A stretch of DNA of 64,000 nt from Mycobacterium scrofulaceum (GTDB taxonomy: Bacteria > Actinomycetota > Actinomycetes > Mycobacteriales > Mycobacteriaceae). Position numbers and translations under genes: made by a program. Location: positions 62,001 to 126,000 of the forward strand of contig NZ_MVIJ01000012.1 in assembly GCF_002086735.1 (NCBI RefSeq), in the 5' to 3' direction. Below the pieces are notes generated by a model. That model worked only from the letters and a program-made list of their open reading frames with translations. It was not told the DNA's origin and ran no database searches. The stretch's first letter is position 1. Every line of letters starts with the position of its first letter. Below are positions 1 through 8,458 of the stretch, piece after piece.

Positions 1-571
1 GCGGTCCGTCGGGATCGCGTCGACGGCCGGATCGCCGCGGCGCTACGGCGTGCGCTGGCATTTCCGGGTGCCGGCGTGGTCGGAGTTCGTCGAGGTGCAC
101 TGGTCACGCTGGGGCGAGGCGTACGTGACGCCGGTGGAGCCGGACCTGGTCGGGGTGGCGATCCTGTCGCGGGGACGGCCCGACCTGGCGTGGTTCCCCG
201 AGCTGGCACGGCGGCTGGACGGCGCCGCTCGGGGCGAGCCGCGCGGGTGCGGGCCGTTGCGGCAGGTGGTTTCCCGCCGGGTCGCCGGGCGGGTGCTGCT
301 GGTGGGCGACGCGGCGGGGTACGAGGACGCGCTGACCGGTGAGGGCATCAGCCTGGCCGTCAAGCAAGCGGCCGCGGCCGTCGCCGCCATCACCGCCGGC
401 GAACCGTCGTCGTATGAGCTTGCGTGGCAACGGATCACCCGCAATTACCGGCTGCTGACGCGCGCGCTGGTGCTCGGCAGCGCCCCGCCGGTGGCGCGCC
501 GCGCGATCGTGCCGGCCTGCAGGCTGCTGCCCGGCGCGTTCCGTCGCGGGGTGAACGTCCTGGCGTCCTAG
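1..571 (+). CDS. FAD-dependent oxidoreductase, C-terminal part (5' end outside window)
   Basis: The frame is open from base 2, so the start codon and the N-terminal Rossmann motif lie upstream of the window. A GTG at 50 is an internal codon. The visible ~190 residues carry the second FAD-contact motif of the geranylgeranyl-reductase / p-hydroxybenzoate-hydroxylase fold: GDAAGYEDALTGEGI, where the Asp binds FAD ribityl, followed by an Ala-rich helix. This identifies a flavoprotein monooxygenase or reductase. Substrate cannot be read from this part. It ends at TAG and converges on the enoyl-CoA hydratase gene, with a hairpin between them. Confidence 0.75.
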   Translation, partial: RSVGIASTAGSPRRYGVRWHFRVPAWSEFVEVHWSRWGEAYVTPVEPDLVGVAILSRGRPDLAWFPELARRLDGAARGEPRGCGPLRQVVSRRVAGRVLLVGDAAGYEDALTGEGISLAVKQAAAAVAAITAGEPSSYELAWQRITRNYRLLTRALVLGSAPPVARRAIVPACRLLPGAFRRGVNVLAS

Positions 572-584
572 CTCCCCGTAAAGG

Positions 585-644
585 GCGAGCAGACACAAAA
601 TCGCATCACCCTCCGGCGTGTCGCGTGCTTTTGCGTCTGCTCGC
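585..644. terminator. Bidirectional terminator-like hairpin between convergent genes
   Basis: The outer arms GCGAGCAGAC and GTCTGCTCGC pair perfectly. Inside them ACAAAA faces TTTTGC with one mismatch, then a GC-rich stem closes around 610-617. It lies 14 bp after the oxidoreductase stop and 29 bp before the stop of the convergent enoyl-CoA hydratase. The core AGACGCAAAAT / ATTTTGCGTCT is shared with the hairpin after metE (21281-21330), so both belong to one mycobacterial terminator-like family. Confidence 0.6.
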
Positions 645-672
645 GCCAGGTCCCCCGGCTCGCGCTACGTGA

Positions 673-1476
673 CTAGCGCGCCTTCCAGACCGGCTCCCGC
701 TTCTCGGCGAACGCCAGCGGCCCCTCCCTGGCGTCCTCCGACCTGAGCAGGCCGCGCATCTCGTTCATGGTCCGCGCCCACCCGGCTTCCTCGTCGGTGA
801 CCACGCCGTCGTCGACACCGTAGGCGATGCGCTTGCTGGCCTGCACCGACAGCGGGGCGTTGACCGTCACCCGCGCGGCCAGGTCCAGCGCGGCGTCGAG
901 CACCGTCCCGCCCTTGACGACCTGGTTGATCAGGCCCCATTCGCAGGCGTCGGCGGCGGTGATCGGCTCGCCGGTCAACAGCAGCTCCATGCCCACCTTG
1001 CGCGGCAGCTGCTGCACGATCCGGAAGACACCACCGGCGGCCGCGATCAGGCCGCGTTTGACCTCCGGCAGGCCGAACTTCGCCCGCTCGTCGGCCACCA
1101 CCAGGTCGCTGGCCAGGGCCAGCTCGGTGCCCCCGCCCAGCGCGGTGCCGTTGACCGCCGCGATGGTCGGCTTGTCGATGAAGTGGTGCACGTAGCCGGC
1201 GAACCCCCACTCGGGACGGTCGGGGTGGTAGATGTTCTCCCGGCGCGAGATCGCCTTGAGGTCGGCCCCGGCGCAGAACGACTTGTCGCCGGCGCCGGTG
1301 ATCACCACGGCCCGCACGTCGGGGTCGCGCTGCGCCTCGTCGAGCGCGTTCCCGACGCCGACGCTGACGGCGCCGTTGACGGCGTTGCGTGCCTCGGGAC
1401 GGTTGATGGTGATCACCATGACGTTGCCGCGGCGCTCGGCCAGCACCGCGGGCTGGTCGGCCGGGGCGTCCGTCAC
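673..1476 (-). CDS. Enoyl-CoA hydratase / crotonase family
   Basis: A 267-residue crotonase-fold protein, expected to hydrate enoyl-CoA in beta-oxidation. The oxyanion-hole segments are visible: SFCAGADLKAI near residue 70 and the GGGTELALASD helix near 115. The two acidic residues equivalent to the catalytic glutamates of rat enoyl-CoA hydratase are E118 (GGTELA) and E138 (LPEV), so it should be a true hydratase. The GTG start overlaps the TGA of the upstream thiolase as GTGA, so the two are translationally coupled. A longer in-frame reading reaching into the thiolase region is an artefact. It resembles the EchA group of mycobacterial steroid and lipid catabolism; the paralogue cannot be named safely. 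Confidence 0.88.
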   Translation of the reverse strand: MTDAPADQPAVLAERRGNVMVITINRPEARNAVNGAVSVGVGNALDEAQRDPDVRAVVITGAGDKSFCAGADLKAISRRENIYHPDRPEWGFAGYVHHFIDKPTIAAVNGTALGGGTELALASDLVVADERAKFGLPEVKRGLIAAAGGVFRIVQQLPRKVGMELLLTGEPITAADACEWGLINQVVKGGTVLDAALDLAARVTVNAPLSVQASKRIAYGVDDGVVTDEEAGWARTMNEMRGLLRSEDAREGPLAFAEKREPVWKAR

Positions 1477-2618
1477 AGCAACTCCACGATGGTGGCGTTG
1501 GCCTGGCCACCGCCCTCGCACATCGTCTGCAGGCCGTAACGAATTCCCTTGTCCCGCATGTGGTAGAGCAGCGTGGTCATGATCCGCGCGCCCGAGCCGC
1601 CCAGCGGGTGGCCCAGCGCGATGGCGCCGCCGTTGGGGTTGAGCTTCTTCTCGTCGGCGCCGATATCCTTCAACCACGCCAGCGGGACGGGCGCGAACGC
1701 CTCGTTGACCTCGTAGGCCCCGATGTCGTCGATGGACAGGCCGGAGCGCTTCAGCGCCTTCTGGGTCGCCGGGATGGGCGCCGTCAGCATGATCACCGGG
1801 TCGGCGCCGGCCAGTACCGCGGTGTGCACCTTCGCGATCGGCTTGAGGCCGAGTTCCTTGGCCTTCTCGGCGGACATGAACAGGAGTGCGGCCGAACCGT
1901 CGGTGATCTGCGAGGAGTTGCCGGCGTGGATCACGCCGTCTTCCTTGAACGCCGGCTTCAGCGACGCCATCTTCTCCATTGTGGTGCCGCGGCGGATGCC
2001 CTCGTCCTTGAGCACGACATTGCCGTCCTGATCCTTGATGCCCACGATCTGGTCGTCGAACGCGCCCGAATCCTGTGCCGCCGCAGCCTTTTCGTGTGAT
2101 GCCAGCGAGAACTCGTCGAGCGCGGTGCGGTCGAAGCCCCACTGCTCGGCGATCATTTCCGCGCCGATGCCCTGGTTCGGCGTCCGGTGGTACCGGTCCT
2201 TGAAAGCCTGGGGGTACGGGTTGCCGCCGTTGGCCAGCGACGAGCCCATCGGCGTCCGCGACATCGACTCGACACCGCCGGCGACCACGACGTCGTAGTG
2301 CCCGGCGACCACGCCCGCCGCGGCGAAGTGGATGGACTGCTGGCTCGACCCGCACTGGCGGTCGACGGTCACGCCCGGGACGGTCTCCGGCCAGCCGGCG
2401 GCCAGCAGGGCGGTGCGGCCGATGTCGAGGGCCTGCTCGCCGGCCTGCATCACGCAGCCCCAGATCACGTCGTCGACGATTCCCGGGTCGATACCGGCCT
2501 TGTCGACCAGCCCGTTCAGGACCTGCGCGGACAGGTCGGCCGGGTGCACCCCGGACAGCCCGCCGTTGCGCTTCCCGAGCGGTGAGCGCACTGCCTCGAC
2601 GATGACGGCTTCAGCCAT
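1473..2618 (-). CDS. Acetyl-CoA acetyltransferase (thiolase), FadA5/FadA6-like
   Basis: A 381-residue thiolase of normal length, expected to cleave 3-ketoacyl-CoA with CoA in the last step of beta-oxidation. The catalytic triad is complete: nucleophilic Cys89 in VDRQCGSSQ, His337 in ALGHPLGGSG and Cys367 in MCEGGGQAN. The N-terminus (VEAVRSPLGKRNG) is close to that of M. tuberculosis FadA5, the cholesterol side-chain thiolase. The ATG is preceded by AAAGGAGACC, a good ribosome-binding site. It is the first gene of a two-gene operon with the enoyl-CoA hydratase, and its promoter region carries a palindrome abutting a consensus -35 box (2651-2686). Confidence 0.9.
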   Translation of the reverse strand: MAEAVIVEAVRSPLGKRNGGLSGVHPADLSAQVLNGLVDKAGIDPGIVDDVIWGCVMQAGEQALDIGRTALLAAGWPETVPGVTVDRQCGSSQQSIHFAAAGVVAGHYDVVVAGGVESMSRTPMGSSLANGGNPYPQAFKDRYHRTPNQGIGAEMIAEQWGFDRTALDEFSLASHEKAAAAQDSGAFDDQIVGIKDQDGNVVLKDEGIRRGTTMEKMASLKPAFKEDGVIHAGNSSQITDGSAALLFMSAEKAKELGLKPIAKVHTAVLAGADPVIMLTAPIPATQKALKRSGLSIDDIGAYEVNEAFAPVPLAWLKDIGADEKKLNPNGGAIALGHPLGGSGARIMTTLLYHMRDKGIRYGLQTMCEGGGQANATIVELL

Positions 2619-2650
2619 GGTTGGGTCTCCTTTGACGCGTGGAATTCAGA

Positions 2651-2686
2651 CGACGGTCTTCCGTCGATTGTCAACCAACGCGTTGG
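2651..2686 (-). promoter_or_regulatory. Thiolase promoter with perfect 12-bp palindrome
   Basis: Reading the minus strand, CCAACGCGTTGG (2675-2686) is immediately followed by a perfect -35 hexamer TTGACA (2669-2674). The spacer holds a second inverted repeat, CGACGG-N4-CCGTCG (2651-2666). No strong -10 is visible. The AAC-GC-GTT core resembles the KstR half-sites (TnnAACnnGTTnnA), but the T expected at the 5' edge of the + strand reading is A, so I call it only a likely regulator site of a TetR-type protein. Confidence 0.45.
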
Positions 2687-2772
2687 ACGGTCACCTGCCG
2701 GGGTCGCTCTGGTGGAAATGGGCGGGCGCACGCGACCCGACCGAGGTCCCCTGCAGAAGAGTCAGCGGGGAC

Positions 2773-3393
2773 TCATCGGGTGTAGGGCACGGGGCGGGCG
2801 TTCGCGTACCCATCCCACCACCGGAACAAGCTGTCCATGTCCTGACCGCCGTGGACGTTGAGGAGCAACAGTTCCCGATCCCGTGTCCACTCGATATCGG
2901 GGGCGCCTTGGAAGGTGCCGCAGAAAATCTGCCCAGCGGCCTCACCCGGGTTCGCCGTGTAGTGCCACTGCCCCGGCGAGCCGGCCACGCCCGGACACGG
3001 CACGGGCGCGTAATCAGGCCCGCGGCTGGCCAGGTCATTCTGGAAAGCACGGTTCATCGAGTCCAGGTCGGCAAATCGGGTGAAGCGGCCGGCCATCGGA
3101 GCCGTCAGCCCGGCGTTTTGGTCGCACTCCAGGCCGGCCACCGACCCGGGGGCCGCGTTGCCGGCCGTTTCGCAGGCATTGCCCGCGAACCCGAAGGGCA
3201 ACTCGTCAACGATTTGTTGCTCTTCGTTGTTGAACGGGACCGCGCCCGCGGGCGCAGCGCCGACGTGCGCGGTGAGACTCAAACCGCCCAGGAGAGTGAG
3301 CACACCGAAGGCGCTCCATGCGACCCGCCATGAAACCGGCTGCCGGCGCGGGCCGGGGAACGGAGGCGCGGACCCGCGAGGTGAATTGTCCAT
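2773..3393 (-). CDS. Hypothetical secreted or membrane-anchored protein
   Basis: A 206-residue protein. A cytoplasmic basic Pro/Arg-rich N-terminus (residues 1-25) precedes one hydrophobic segment, WSAFGVLTLLGGLSLTAHVG, then AGA-rich cleavage-like sequence. The outside part has four or more cysteines (NACETAG, LECDQNAG, VPCPGV, IFCGTF) that could form two disulfides. Its middle (FTRFADLDSMNRAF) resembles a family of short mycobacterial exported proteins and kinase sensor domains, but I cannot name a function. The ATG at 3393 was chosen because it gives the export signal. It is on the same strand as the aldehyde dehydrogenase, 128 bp downstream of it. Confidence 0.7.
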   Translation of the reverse strand: MDNSPRGSAPPFPGPRRQPVSWRVAWSAFGVLTLLGGLSLTAHVGAAPAGAVPFNNEEQQIVDELPFGFAGNACETAGNAAPGSVAGLECDQNAGLTAPMAGRFTRFADLDSMNRAFQNDLASRGPDYAPVPCPGVAGSPGQWHYTANPGEAAGQIFCGTFQGAPDIEWTRDRELLLLNVHGGQDMDSLFRWWDGYANARPVPYTR

Positions 3394-3521
3394 GCCAGCA
3401 TTGGACGATTCGGCCGAAGGCGGGCGATAGGGACTGAAGTCGCCTCTTCCGGGACGTTGGGCTCTTCCCGCCCGCAGGTCGTGTACTCCGGGGCGCCGTA
3501 CCAAGCGAACCGTTGCGTACC

Positions 3522-5006
3522 TCATCCGGCGGGGTACGCCACCGATTTGATCTCGGTGTACTGGTCGAACCCGGCGACGCCGTTCTGCCGTCCCACCCCG
3601 CTGTACTTGTAGCCGCCGAAGGGGGTGTCGGCGCCGTACGGCGCACCGCCGTTGACGCCCATGAAGCCGGCCCGGATCCGGCGGGCCACCGCCAGCGAGC
3701 GCTCCAGCGAGCCCGACATCACGTTGCCCGCCAGCCCGTAGCGGCTGTCGTTGGCGATCCGGATCGCGTCCTCCTCGTCGTCGAACGGGATGACGGCCAG
3801 CACCGGACCGAAGATCTCCTCCTGGGCGATCGTCATGGAGTTGTCGACGTCGGTGAAAAGCGTTGGCCTGATATAGAAGCCCTTGTCGAACCCGGTGGGC
3901 GCATCGGGGCCGCCGACGAGCGCCGTGGCGCCCTCCTCGACACCCTTGCGGATGTAGCCCATCACGCGGTTGCGCTGCACCTCCGAGATCACCGGCCCGC
4001 ACAGCGTTCCGGGGTCCTGCGGGTCACCACACGTGACGTTCTCGTAGATGCTCTTGAGGATCTCCACGCCCTCGTCGTAGCGCGACCGCGGCAGCAGCAT
4101 CCGGGTAGGGTTGGCGCAACCCTGGCCGGCGTGCATGCAGGGCGCGATGCCGATCGCGCACGCCATCCCGAAATCGGCGTCCTCCAGCACGATGGTGGCC
4201 GACTTGCCGCCGAGCTCGAGGAAGAGCCGCTTCATGGTGGCGGCGCCCTTCTCCATGATCCGCTGCCCCACCACGGTCGAACCGGTGAACGAGATCAGGT
4301 CGACCTTGGGCGAGAGCGTAAGTTCCTCGCCCACAAAGTGATCCGACGCGGTGACGACGTTCACGACGCCCGGGGGGATGTCGGTCTTCTCGGCGATCAG
4401 CCGGCCCAGCCGGGTCGCGTTGAACGGGGTGTTCGGCGCCGGCTTGAGCACCACCGTGTTGCCCGTCCCCAGCGCCTGGCCGAGCTTGTTGAGGGTGACC
4501 TCGAACGGGAAGTTCCACGGCACGATCGCGCCGACGACACCCACCGGCTCGCGCCAGACCTTCCGGGTGGTCAGCGTGCCGGTCAGGCTGATCACCTTGT
4601 CGCCCAGGTCCGTTTCCCAGGCGTACTCGTCGATCAGCCGGGCGGGGTAGCGCAACCCGTCTTCCAGCGGGGCGTCCAACTGGGGGCCGAAGGTGATGGC
4701 CCGGGGGGAGCCGACCTCGAGGATGAGCTCCTCGCGCAGCTCCTCCTTCTCCGACTCGATCGCCTCGTGCAGCTGCAACAGGCAGCGCTTGCGCAGCTCC
4801 CGGTTGGTCGACCAGTCGCTCTCGTCGAAGGCGCGCCGGGCGGCGTCGATCGCCCGGTGCATGTCCTCCTTGGACGCGTCGGCGACCTCGCCGAGCGGCT
4901 CCTCGGTCGCCGGGTTGATGTTCGTGAAGGTGCCGGCCTGGCCGTCGACGAGCTTGCCGTCGATCATCATCTTCGGCTCGAAGCGGACCTTTACAGCCTC
5001 AGTCAT
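3522..5006 (-). CDS. NAD(P)-dependent aldehyde dehydrogenase
   Basis: A 494-residue ALDH-superfamily enzyme of full length, expected to oxidise an aldehyde to a carboxylic acid. Motifs in order: coenzyme segment VPWNFPFEVTLNKLGQAL with KPAPNTP, FTGSTVVG, general-base Glu in LELGGKS, nucleophile Cys297 in AGQGCANPTR, and EEIFGPV near residue 390. The ATG at 5006 follows GAAGAGAG at 8 bp spacing; a GTG three codons upstream is possible. Its own 80-bp leader does not hold the 17-bp operator found in the adjacent cluster. With the downstream thiolase and hydratase it could supply acids for CoA activation. Confidence 0.9.
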   Translation of the reverse strand: MTEAVKVRFEPKMMIDGKLVDGQAGTFTNINPATEEPLGEVADASKEDMHRAIDAARRAFDESDWSTNRELRKRCLLQLHEAIESEKEELREELILEVGSPRAITFGPQLDAPLEDGLRYPARLIDEYAWETDLGDKVISLTGTLTTRKVWREPVGVVGAIVPWNFPFEVTLNKLGQALGTGNTVVLKPAPNTPFNATRLGRLIAEKTDIPPGVVNVVTASDHFVGEELTLSPKVDLISFTGSTVVGQRIMEKGAATMKRLFLELGGKSATIVLEDADFGMACAIGIAPCMHAGQGCANPTRMLLPRSRYDEGVEILKSIYENVTCGDPQDPGTLCGPVISEVQRNRVMGYIRKGVEEGATALVGGPDAPTGFDKGFYIRPTLFTDVDNSMTIAQEEIFGPVLAVIPFDDEEDAIRIANDSRYGLAGNVMSGSLERSLAVARRIRAGFMGVNGGAPYGADTPFGGYKYSGVGRQNGVAGFDQYTEIKSVAYPAG

Positions 5007-5097
5007 ATCTGTCACTCTCTTCTGAGTCGTTCGAGGGGCTACAGAGAGCCTTACCGGAAACTAGCCGATTGGCAAGCTGCAACCTCCGCCGGGCCGG

Positions 5098-6312
5098 TCA
5101 TCGCGGGTCGAAGAGCACCGGCACCGACGTCGGCGAGCGGAAAATCTGCCCACGGATGTGCGGGTCGTCCGCGTCGGGATCGAGCCGCAGGTTGGGCAAG
5201 CGGTCGAGCAAAAGGTTGATGGCGGTGCGCATCTCCAGGCGCGCCAGATGCATGCCGAGACAGACGTGCACGCCGTGCCCCCAGCCCAGATGCGCCCGTG
5301 CCTGGCGGAAGATGTCGAACCTGTCCGGATCGGGGTAGCGGTCCTCCTGCCGGTTCGCGGAGCCAAGCATCGGCATCACCGTCGAGCCGGCCGGTATCGG
5401 CACCCCGCCGAGTTCGGTGTCGCGGGTGGCCACCCGGGTGATGGTGAGCAGGGGTGGTTCCCACCGCACGCCCTCCTCGATGGCCTGCGGCAGCAGCGAC
5501 CGGTCCGCGCGGATGGCATCCACCTGCGCCGGATCCGACAGCAGCGCGAGCAACAGGCTGCCCAGGGACCGGTACGTCGTCTCCACCCCGGCGGGCAGCA
5601 GCAGCCGCAAGAACGAGTAGATCTCCTCGTCCTTTAGCTTCTGCCCGTCGATCTCCGCCTCGGCCAGCGCGCTGATCAGGTCCTCCTTGGGGTCGGTGCG
5701 GCGGGCCTGCAGGATCGGCGCGAAGTACTCGCAGAGCGCGGCCGAGGCGGCAAGGCCGCGTTCGGGATTCAGGATCCAGCTGAGCAACGAGATGGACCAG
5801 CGCTGGAACTGGGGATAGTCCTCCTCCGGCAGGCCGAGCAGGCCGGCGATGATCCGGCTCGGGTAGTCGAAGGTGAATTCCTTGACCAGGTCGGCCTTTC
5901 CGTTCGCCGCGAACTTGTCGATCAGGCTGTTGCCCACCCGCCCGACGAGCTCGTCCTCCCAGCGCGCCAGCGCCTTCTGCGAGAACGCCTTCGACACCAG
6001 CGAGCGCAGCCGGCCGTGCACCGGTTCGTCCATGCCCAGCATGACGCGATCCCCCAGCACCGGCCCGAACGCGGCGATCACGGCCGCCGACGAGAACGTT
6101 TCGTTGTCGCGCAGCATCTGCTGGGCTTCCTCGTGCCGGTAGACGATGAAGACCGGCTTGGACTCCTCGTGCGGCATCCCCGACACATCCAGGCGCTGGA
6201 TGGGCTCCTCGCGGCGCAGCCGCGCCAATTCGGTGTACGGGTCGCGCACGTCACCGGAGACGGCGTCGTCGAAGGCGCCGAAGTCCTCCAGGTCGTCGAA
6301 TAGCTGTTCCAT
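5098..6312 (-). CDS. Cytochrome P450
   Basis: A 404-residue soluble bacterial P450 of normal length. Visible: I-helix oxygen-activation motif PAGVETTYRS, K-helix EEGVR (ExxR), and the haem loop LGWGHGVHVCLG with Cys351 as thiolate ligand. The usual first Phe of that loop is Leu. No N-terminal membrane anchor, so it needs ferredoxin and reductase encoded elsewhere; none are in the window. It is last in the operon PBP - AveC-like - SDR - P450, starting 9 bp after the SDR stop. Ribosome-binding site GAGGGGAAAGC sits next to the ATG. The substrate is unknown; the context suggests hydroxylation of a hydrophobic compound that then enters beta-oxidation. Confidence 0.93.
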   Translation of the reverse strand: MEQLFDDLEDFGAFDDAVSGDVRDPYTELARLRREEPIQRLDVSGMPHEESKPVFIVYRHEEAQQMLRDNETFSSAAVIAAFGPVLGDRVMLGMDEPVHGRLRSLVSKAFSQKALARWEDELVGRVGNSLIDKFAANGKADLVKEFTFDYPSRIIAGLLGLPEEDYPQFQRWSISLLSWILNPERGLAASAALCEYFAPILQARRTDPKEDLISALAEAEIDGQKLKDEEIYSFLRLLLPAGVETTYRSLGSLLLALLSDPAQVDAIRADRSLLPQAIEEGVRWEPPLLTITRVATRDTELGGVPIPAGSTVMPMLGSANRQEDRYPDPDRFDIFRQARAHLGWGHGVHVCLGMHLARLEMRTAINLLLDRLPNLRLDPDADDPHIRGQIFRSPTSVPVLFDPR

Positions 6313-6321
6313 GCTTTCCCC

Positions 6322-7311
6322 TCAGTCCCCTTGACTTCCCTTGCGTTTCGCCGCCAGCGCGGCCAAACGCTGCAACACCGGCTGCGGTAGCACGCGCGCC
6401 GCGAACACCATCGCCCGTTGGCCCACCGTCAGCGGCCATGCCCCGTCCCGCATCGAGCCCTGTCTGGGGAGTCCGAGCACGACCCGCGACACGTGGTGCA
6501 TGCCGGAAGACGGCAGGATTCTGTTGGCGGCCAGCAGCATCGAGGCGTCCGGCCCCACACCGCGGCGGCGGAAGGGCACCCGGTCGTCGAGCGCCTTGAC
6601 CAGGCCGTCGGTGAACTTTTCGGGCGGCCTGGCGAGTTTCATCGCGGCCCTGCCCCGGGTGTTCATGGTGTTGTGCAGCCGGGCGTAGGGGCCGCCGAAG
6701 TCGCGATTGTCGATTGTCCCCGCGTCGGTGATGATCGCGGTGTCGTACATGCCGGCCACCAGGACGGTGACACCGAGACCGAAGGGCGCGATCTCGCACC
6801 CCATCGACTCACCCCATCGCTCCAGCGCCCCCTTGGCCGCCGAGTACGGCGCGGTGCCCGGCTGGCCGCGTACCCCGGCCGCACTCGATACCAGGACGAC
6901 GCGACCCTCGCCCGCCGCCCGCATCGACGGCAGCAGAGCCTGGGTGAGCGCGACGGGGCCCAGGACACTGGTGGCGAACATGTTCTGCCACAGCGCCATA
7001 TCGGCCTCTTCTACCATTCCGGCGGCCGAGATCCCGGCGTTGTGGACCAGCGCATAGGGGGCTCCGACGGCCTCCTCGATGGCCTTGGCCGCCGCCGAGA
7101 TCGACGCGGGGTCCAGCAGGTCGAGTTGCACGCCGATCAGCCGATCGTCATCCTCGCCGGCCCCGGTGGCCTGCTGCAGCAGCGGGAGGCCGAGGTCGGG
7201 CGTGCGCATGGCCGCGACCACGCGCCAGCCTTCGCGGTGGAGCCGCACGGCGGAGGCGAACCCCAGACCGCGCGACGCGCCGGTGATGACGACGGTGCGC
7301 GGCTCAGCCAT
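6322..7311 (-). CDS. Short-chain dehydrogenase/reductase
   Basis: A 329-residue classical SDR with extended C-terminus. N-terminal NAD(P)-binding motif TGASRGLGFA, NAG in HNAGISAAG, catalytic Ser in VSSAAGV and the YxxxK pair in YSAAKGALE. An Arg (RLHREGW... AMRTP) after beta-2 suggests NADP(H). Its ATG overlaps the TGA of the AveC-like gene (ATGGCTGA, 8-bp overlap), so translation is coupled. A longer reading into the AveC gene is not credible. Likely oxidises or reduces the alcohol/ketone made by the co-transcribed P450. Confidence 0.9.
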   Translation of the reverse strand: MAEPRTVVITGASRGLGFASAVRLHREGWRVVAAMRTPDLGLPLLQQATGAGEDDDRLIGVQLDLLDPASISAAAKAIEEAVGAPYALVHNAGISAAGMVEEADMALWQNMFATSVLGPVALTQALLPSMRAAGEGRVVLVSSAAGVRGQPGTAPYSAAKGALERWGESMGCEIAPFGLGVTVLVAGMYDTAIITDAGTIDNRDFGGPYARLHNTMNTRGRAAMKLARPPEKFTDGLVKALDDRVPFRRRGVGPDASMLLAANRILPSSGMHHVSRVVLGLPRQGSMRDGAWPLTVGQRAMVFAARVLPQPVLQRLAALAAKRKGSQGD

Positions 7312-8446
7312 GGGCGCTCGGGGTTGCGCAGGCACCGACACCCGGCGGTGGCGGGTCGACGTGTGGACGCCCGTGGGGCTCCCCGCTGGCCCAGGTCGAC
7401 CAGATGCCGACCGAGTACGGGCCCTGCGCACCGGCCTTCTCGTAATAGCCTTGCGGGTCATACACTTTCGCCTCCGGGTACGGCCACGGGCAGGCGACCG
7501 AGGTCGCCGCATGGCTGACCTTGATGACCCAGAACCACGCTCCGTAAGCGAAATACGACACGTTGATGATGGCGAACATCACCAGGAAGGTGCCGAGCAC
7601 CGGGCGCGCCGGGAAGATCCTGGCCTTCGCGGCGAGCTTCTCGGCCACCGACTTACCGGTGTCGTCCCGGTAGCAGAGGATGGCCGCCGGAACCATCACG
7701 AAGGTCACCGAGAACGACTCCCAGATCAGCGGGAATTGGAAGGTCGTGCCGGTGAACACCGAGCCCCACGGGATGACCTGGGAGTAGATGTACATGCCCA
7801 TGTGCACGAGTTGGATCTCCAGCCACGCGTCGAAGACGAAGCCGATCGCACACGTCAGCAACCCCAGGCTGACCAGCGGGTGCCGCGAGACGAACGCCGT
7901 CGGCCCGTACTTGGCCTGCAGTTTGCGCAGGATCCAGATCGCCGGGAAGTAGGGTCCGAAATAGAAAGTGACGTAACCGAATACGACGAACGGCTCGACG
8001 GTCGGCGACAGCGAGACCAGCGGCCAGGACTCCGGCCAGTGGATGAGATCCGGGTTGTACACCGCGAACGGGGCCCAGTTCATGATCGGGTCCTGCCACA
8101 CGATCAGCGTGGTGCACAGGAACATCAGCATCACCGGGCTGCCCGGGTTGCGGCGCCAGCCCCTGATGAACACCACCAGCAGGACGAGCAACATGATGAC
8201 GGTGGAGATGTGCAGGAAGGTGATGTAGTCGAGGCCGAAGATGGACCTGACCGGGCGGGGCCGGCCTTGGACGTTCGGGTTGGCGACGCGGGGGTCCAGC
8301 GCGACGCGGCAGTTCGCGATGAAGAAGAGGGCGAACGCGGCGAGGGCGGCCCCGGCGATCCAGCCGCCCCGGCCGTGCTTCTCGGTATGCCGCGGGGACG
8401 CCGGTTTGCCCTGCGCGACTGGCGGTATGGATTGATCAGTGCTCAT
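7304..8446 (-). CDS. AveC-like (spirocyclase family) polytopic membrane protein
   Basis: A 380-residue integral membrane protein with about six to seven hydrophobic helices (for example residues 30-46, 75-95, 105-118, 150-170, 195-215, 245-262 and 285-305). Conserved-looking loops include WQDPIMNWAP, YNPDLIHWPESWPL and a C-terminal CPWPYPEAKVYDPQGYYE segment. The pattern matches the family named after Streptomyces AveC, the spiroketal cyclase/dehydratase of avermectin synthesis; mycobacterial members have no assigned reaction that I know of. It is second in the operon, 12 bp after the binding-protein gene and overlapping the SDR. Confidence 0.75.
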   Translation of the reverse strand: MSTDQSIPPVAQGKPASPRHTEKHGRGGWIAGAALAAFALFFIANCRVALDPRVANPNVQGRPRPVRSIFGLDYITFLHISTVIMLLVLLVVFIRGWRRNPGSPVMLMFLCTTLIVWQDPIMNWAPFAVYNPDLIHWPESWPLVSLSPTVEPFVVFGYVTFYFGPYFPAIWILRKLQAKYGPTAFVSRHPLVSLGLLTCAIGFVFDAWLEIQLVHMGMYIYSQVIPWGSVFTGTTFQFPLIWESFSVTFVMVPAAILCYRDDTGKSVAEKLAAKARIFPARPVLGTFLVMFAIINVSYFAYGAWFWVIKVSHAATSVACPWPYPEAKVYDPQGYYEKAGAQGPYSVGIWSTWASGEPHGRPHVDPPPPGVGACATPSAHG

Positions 8447-8458
8447 GCGTTGACAGCC

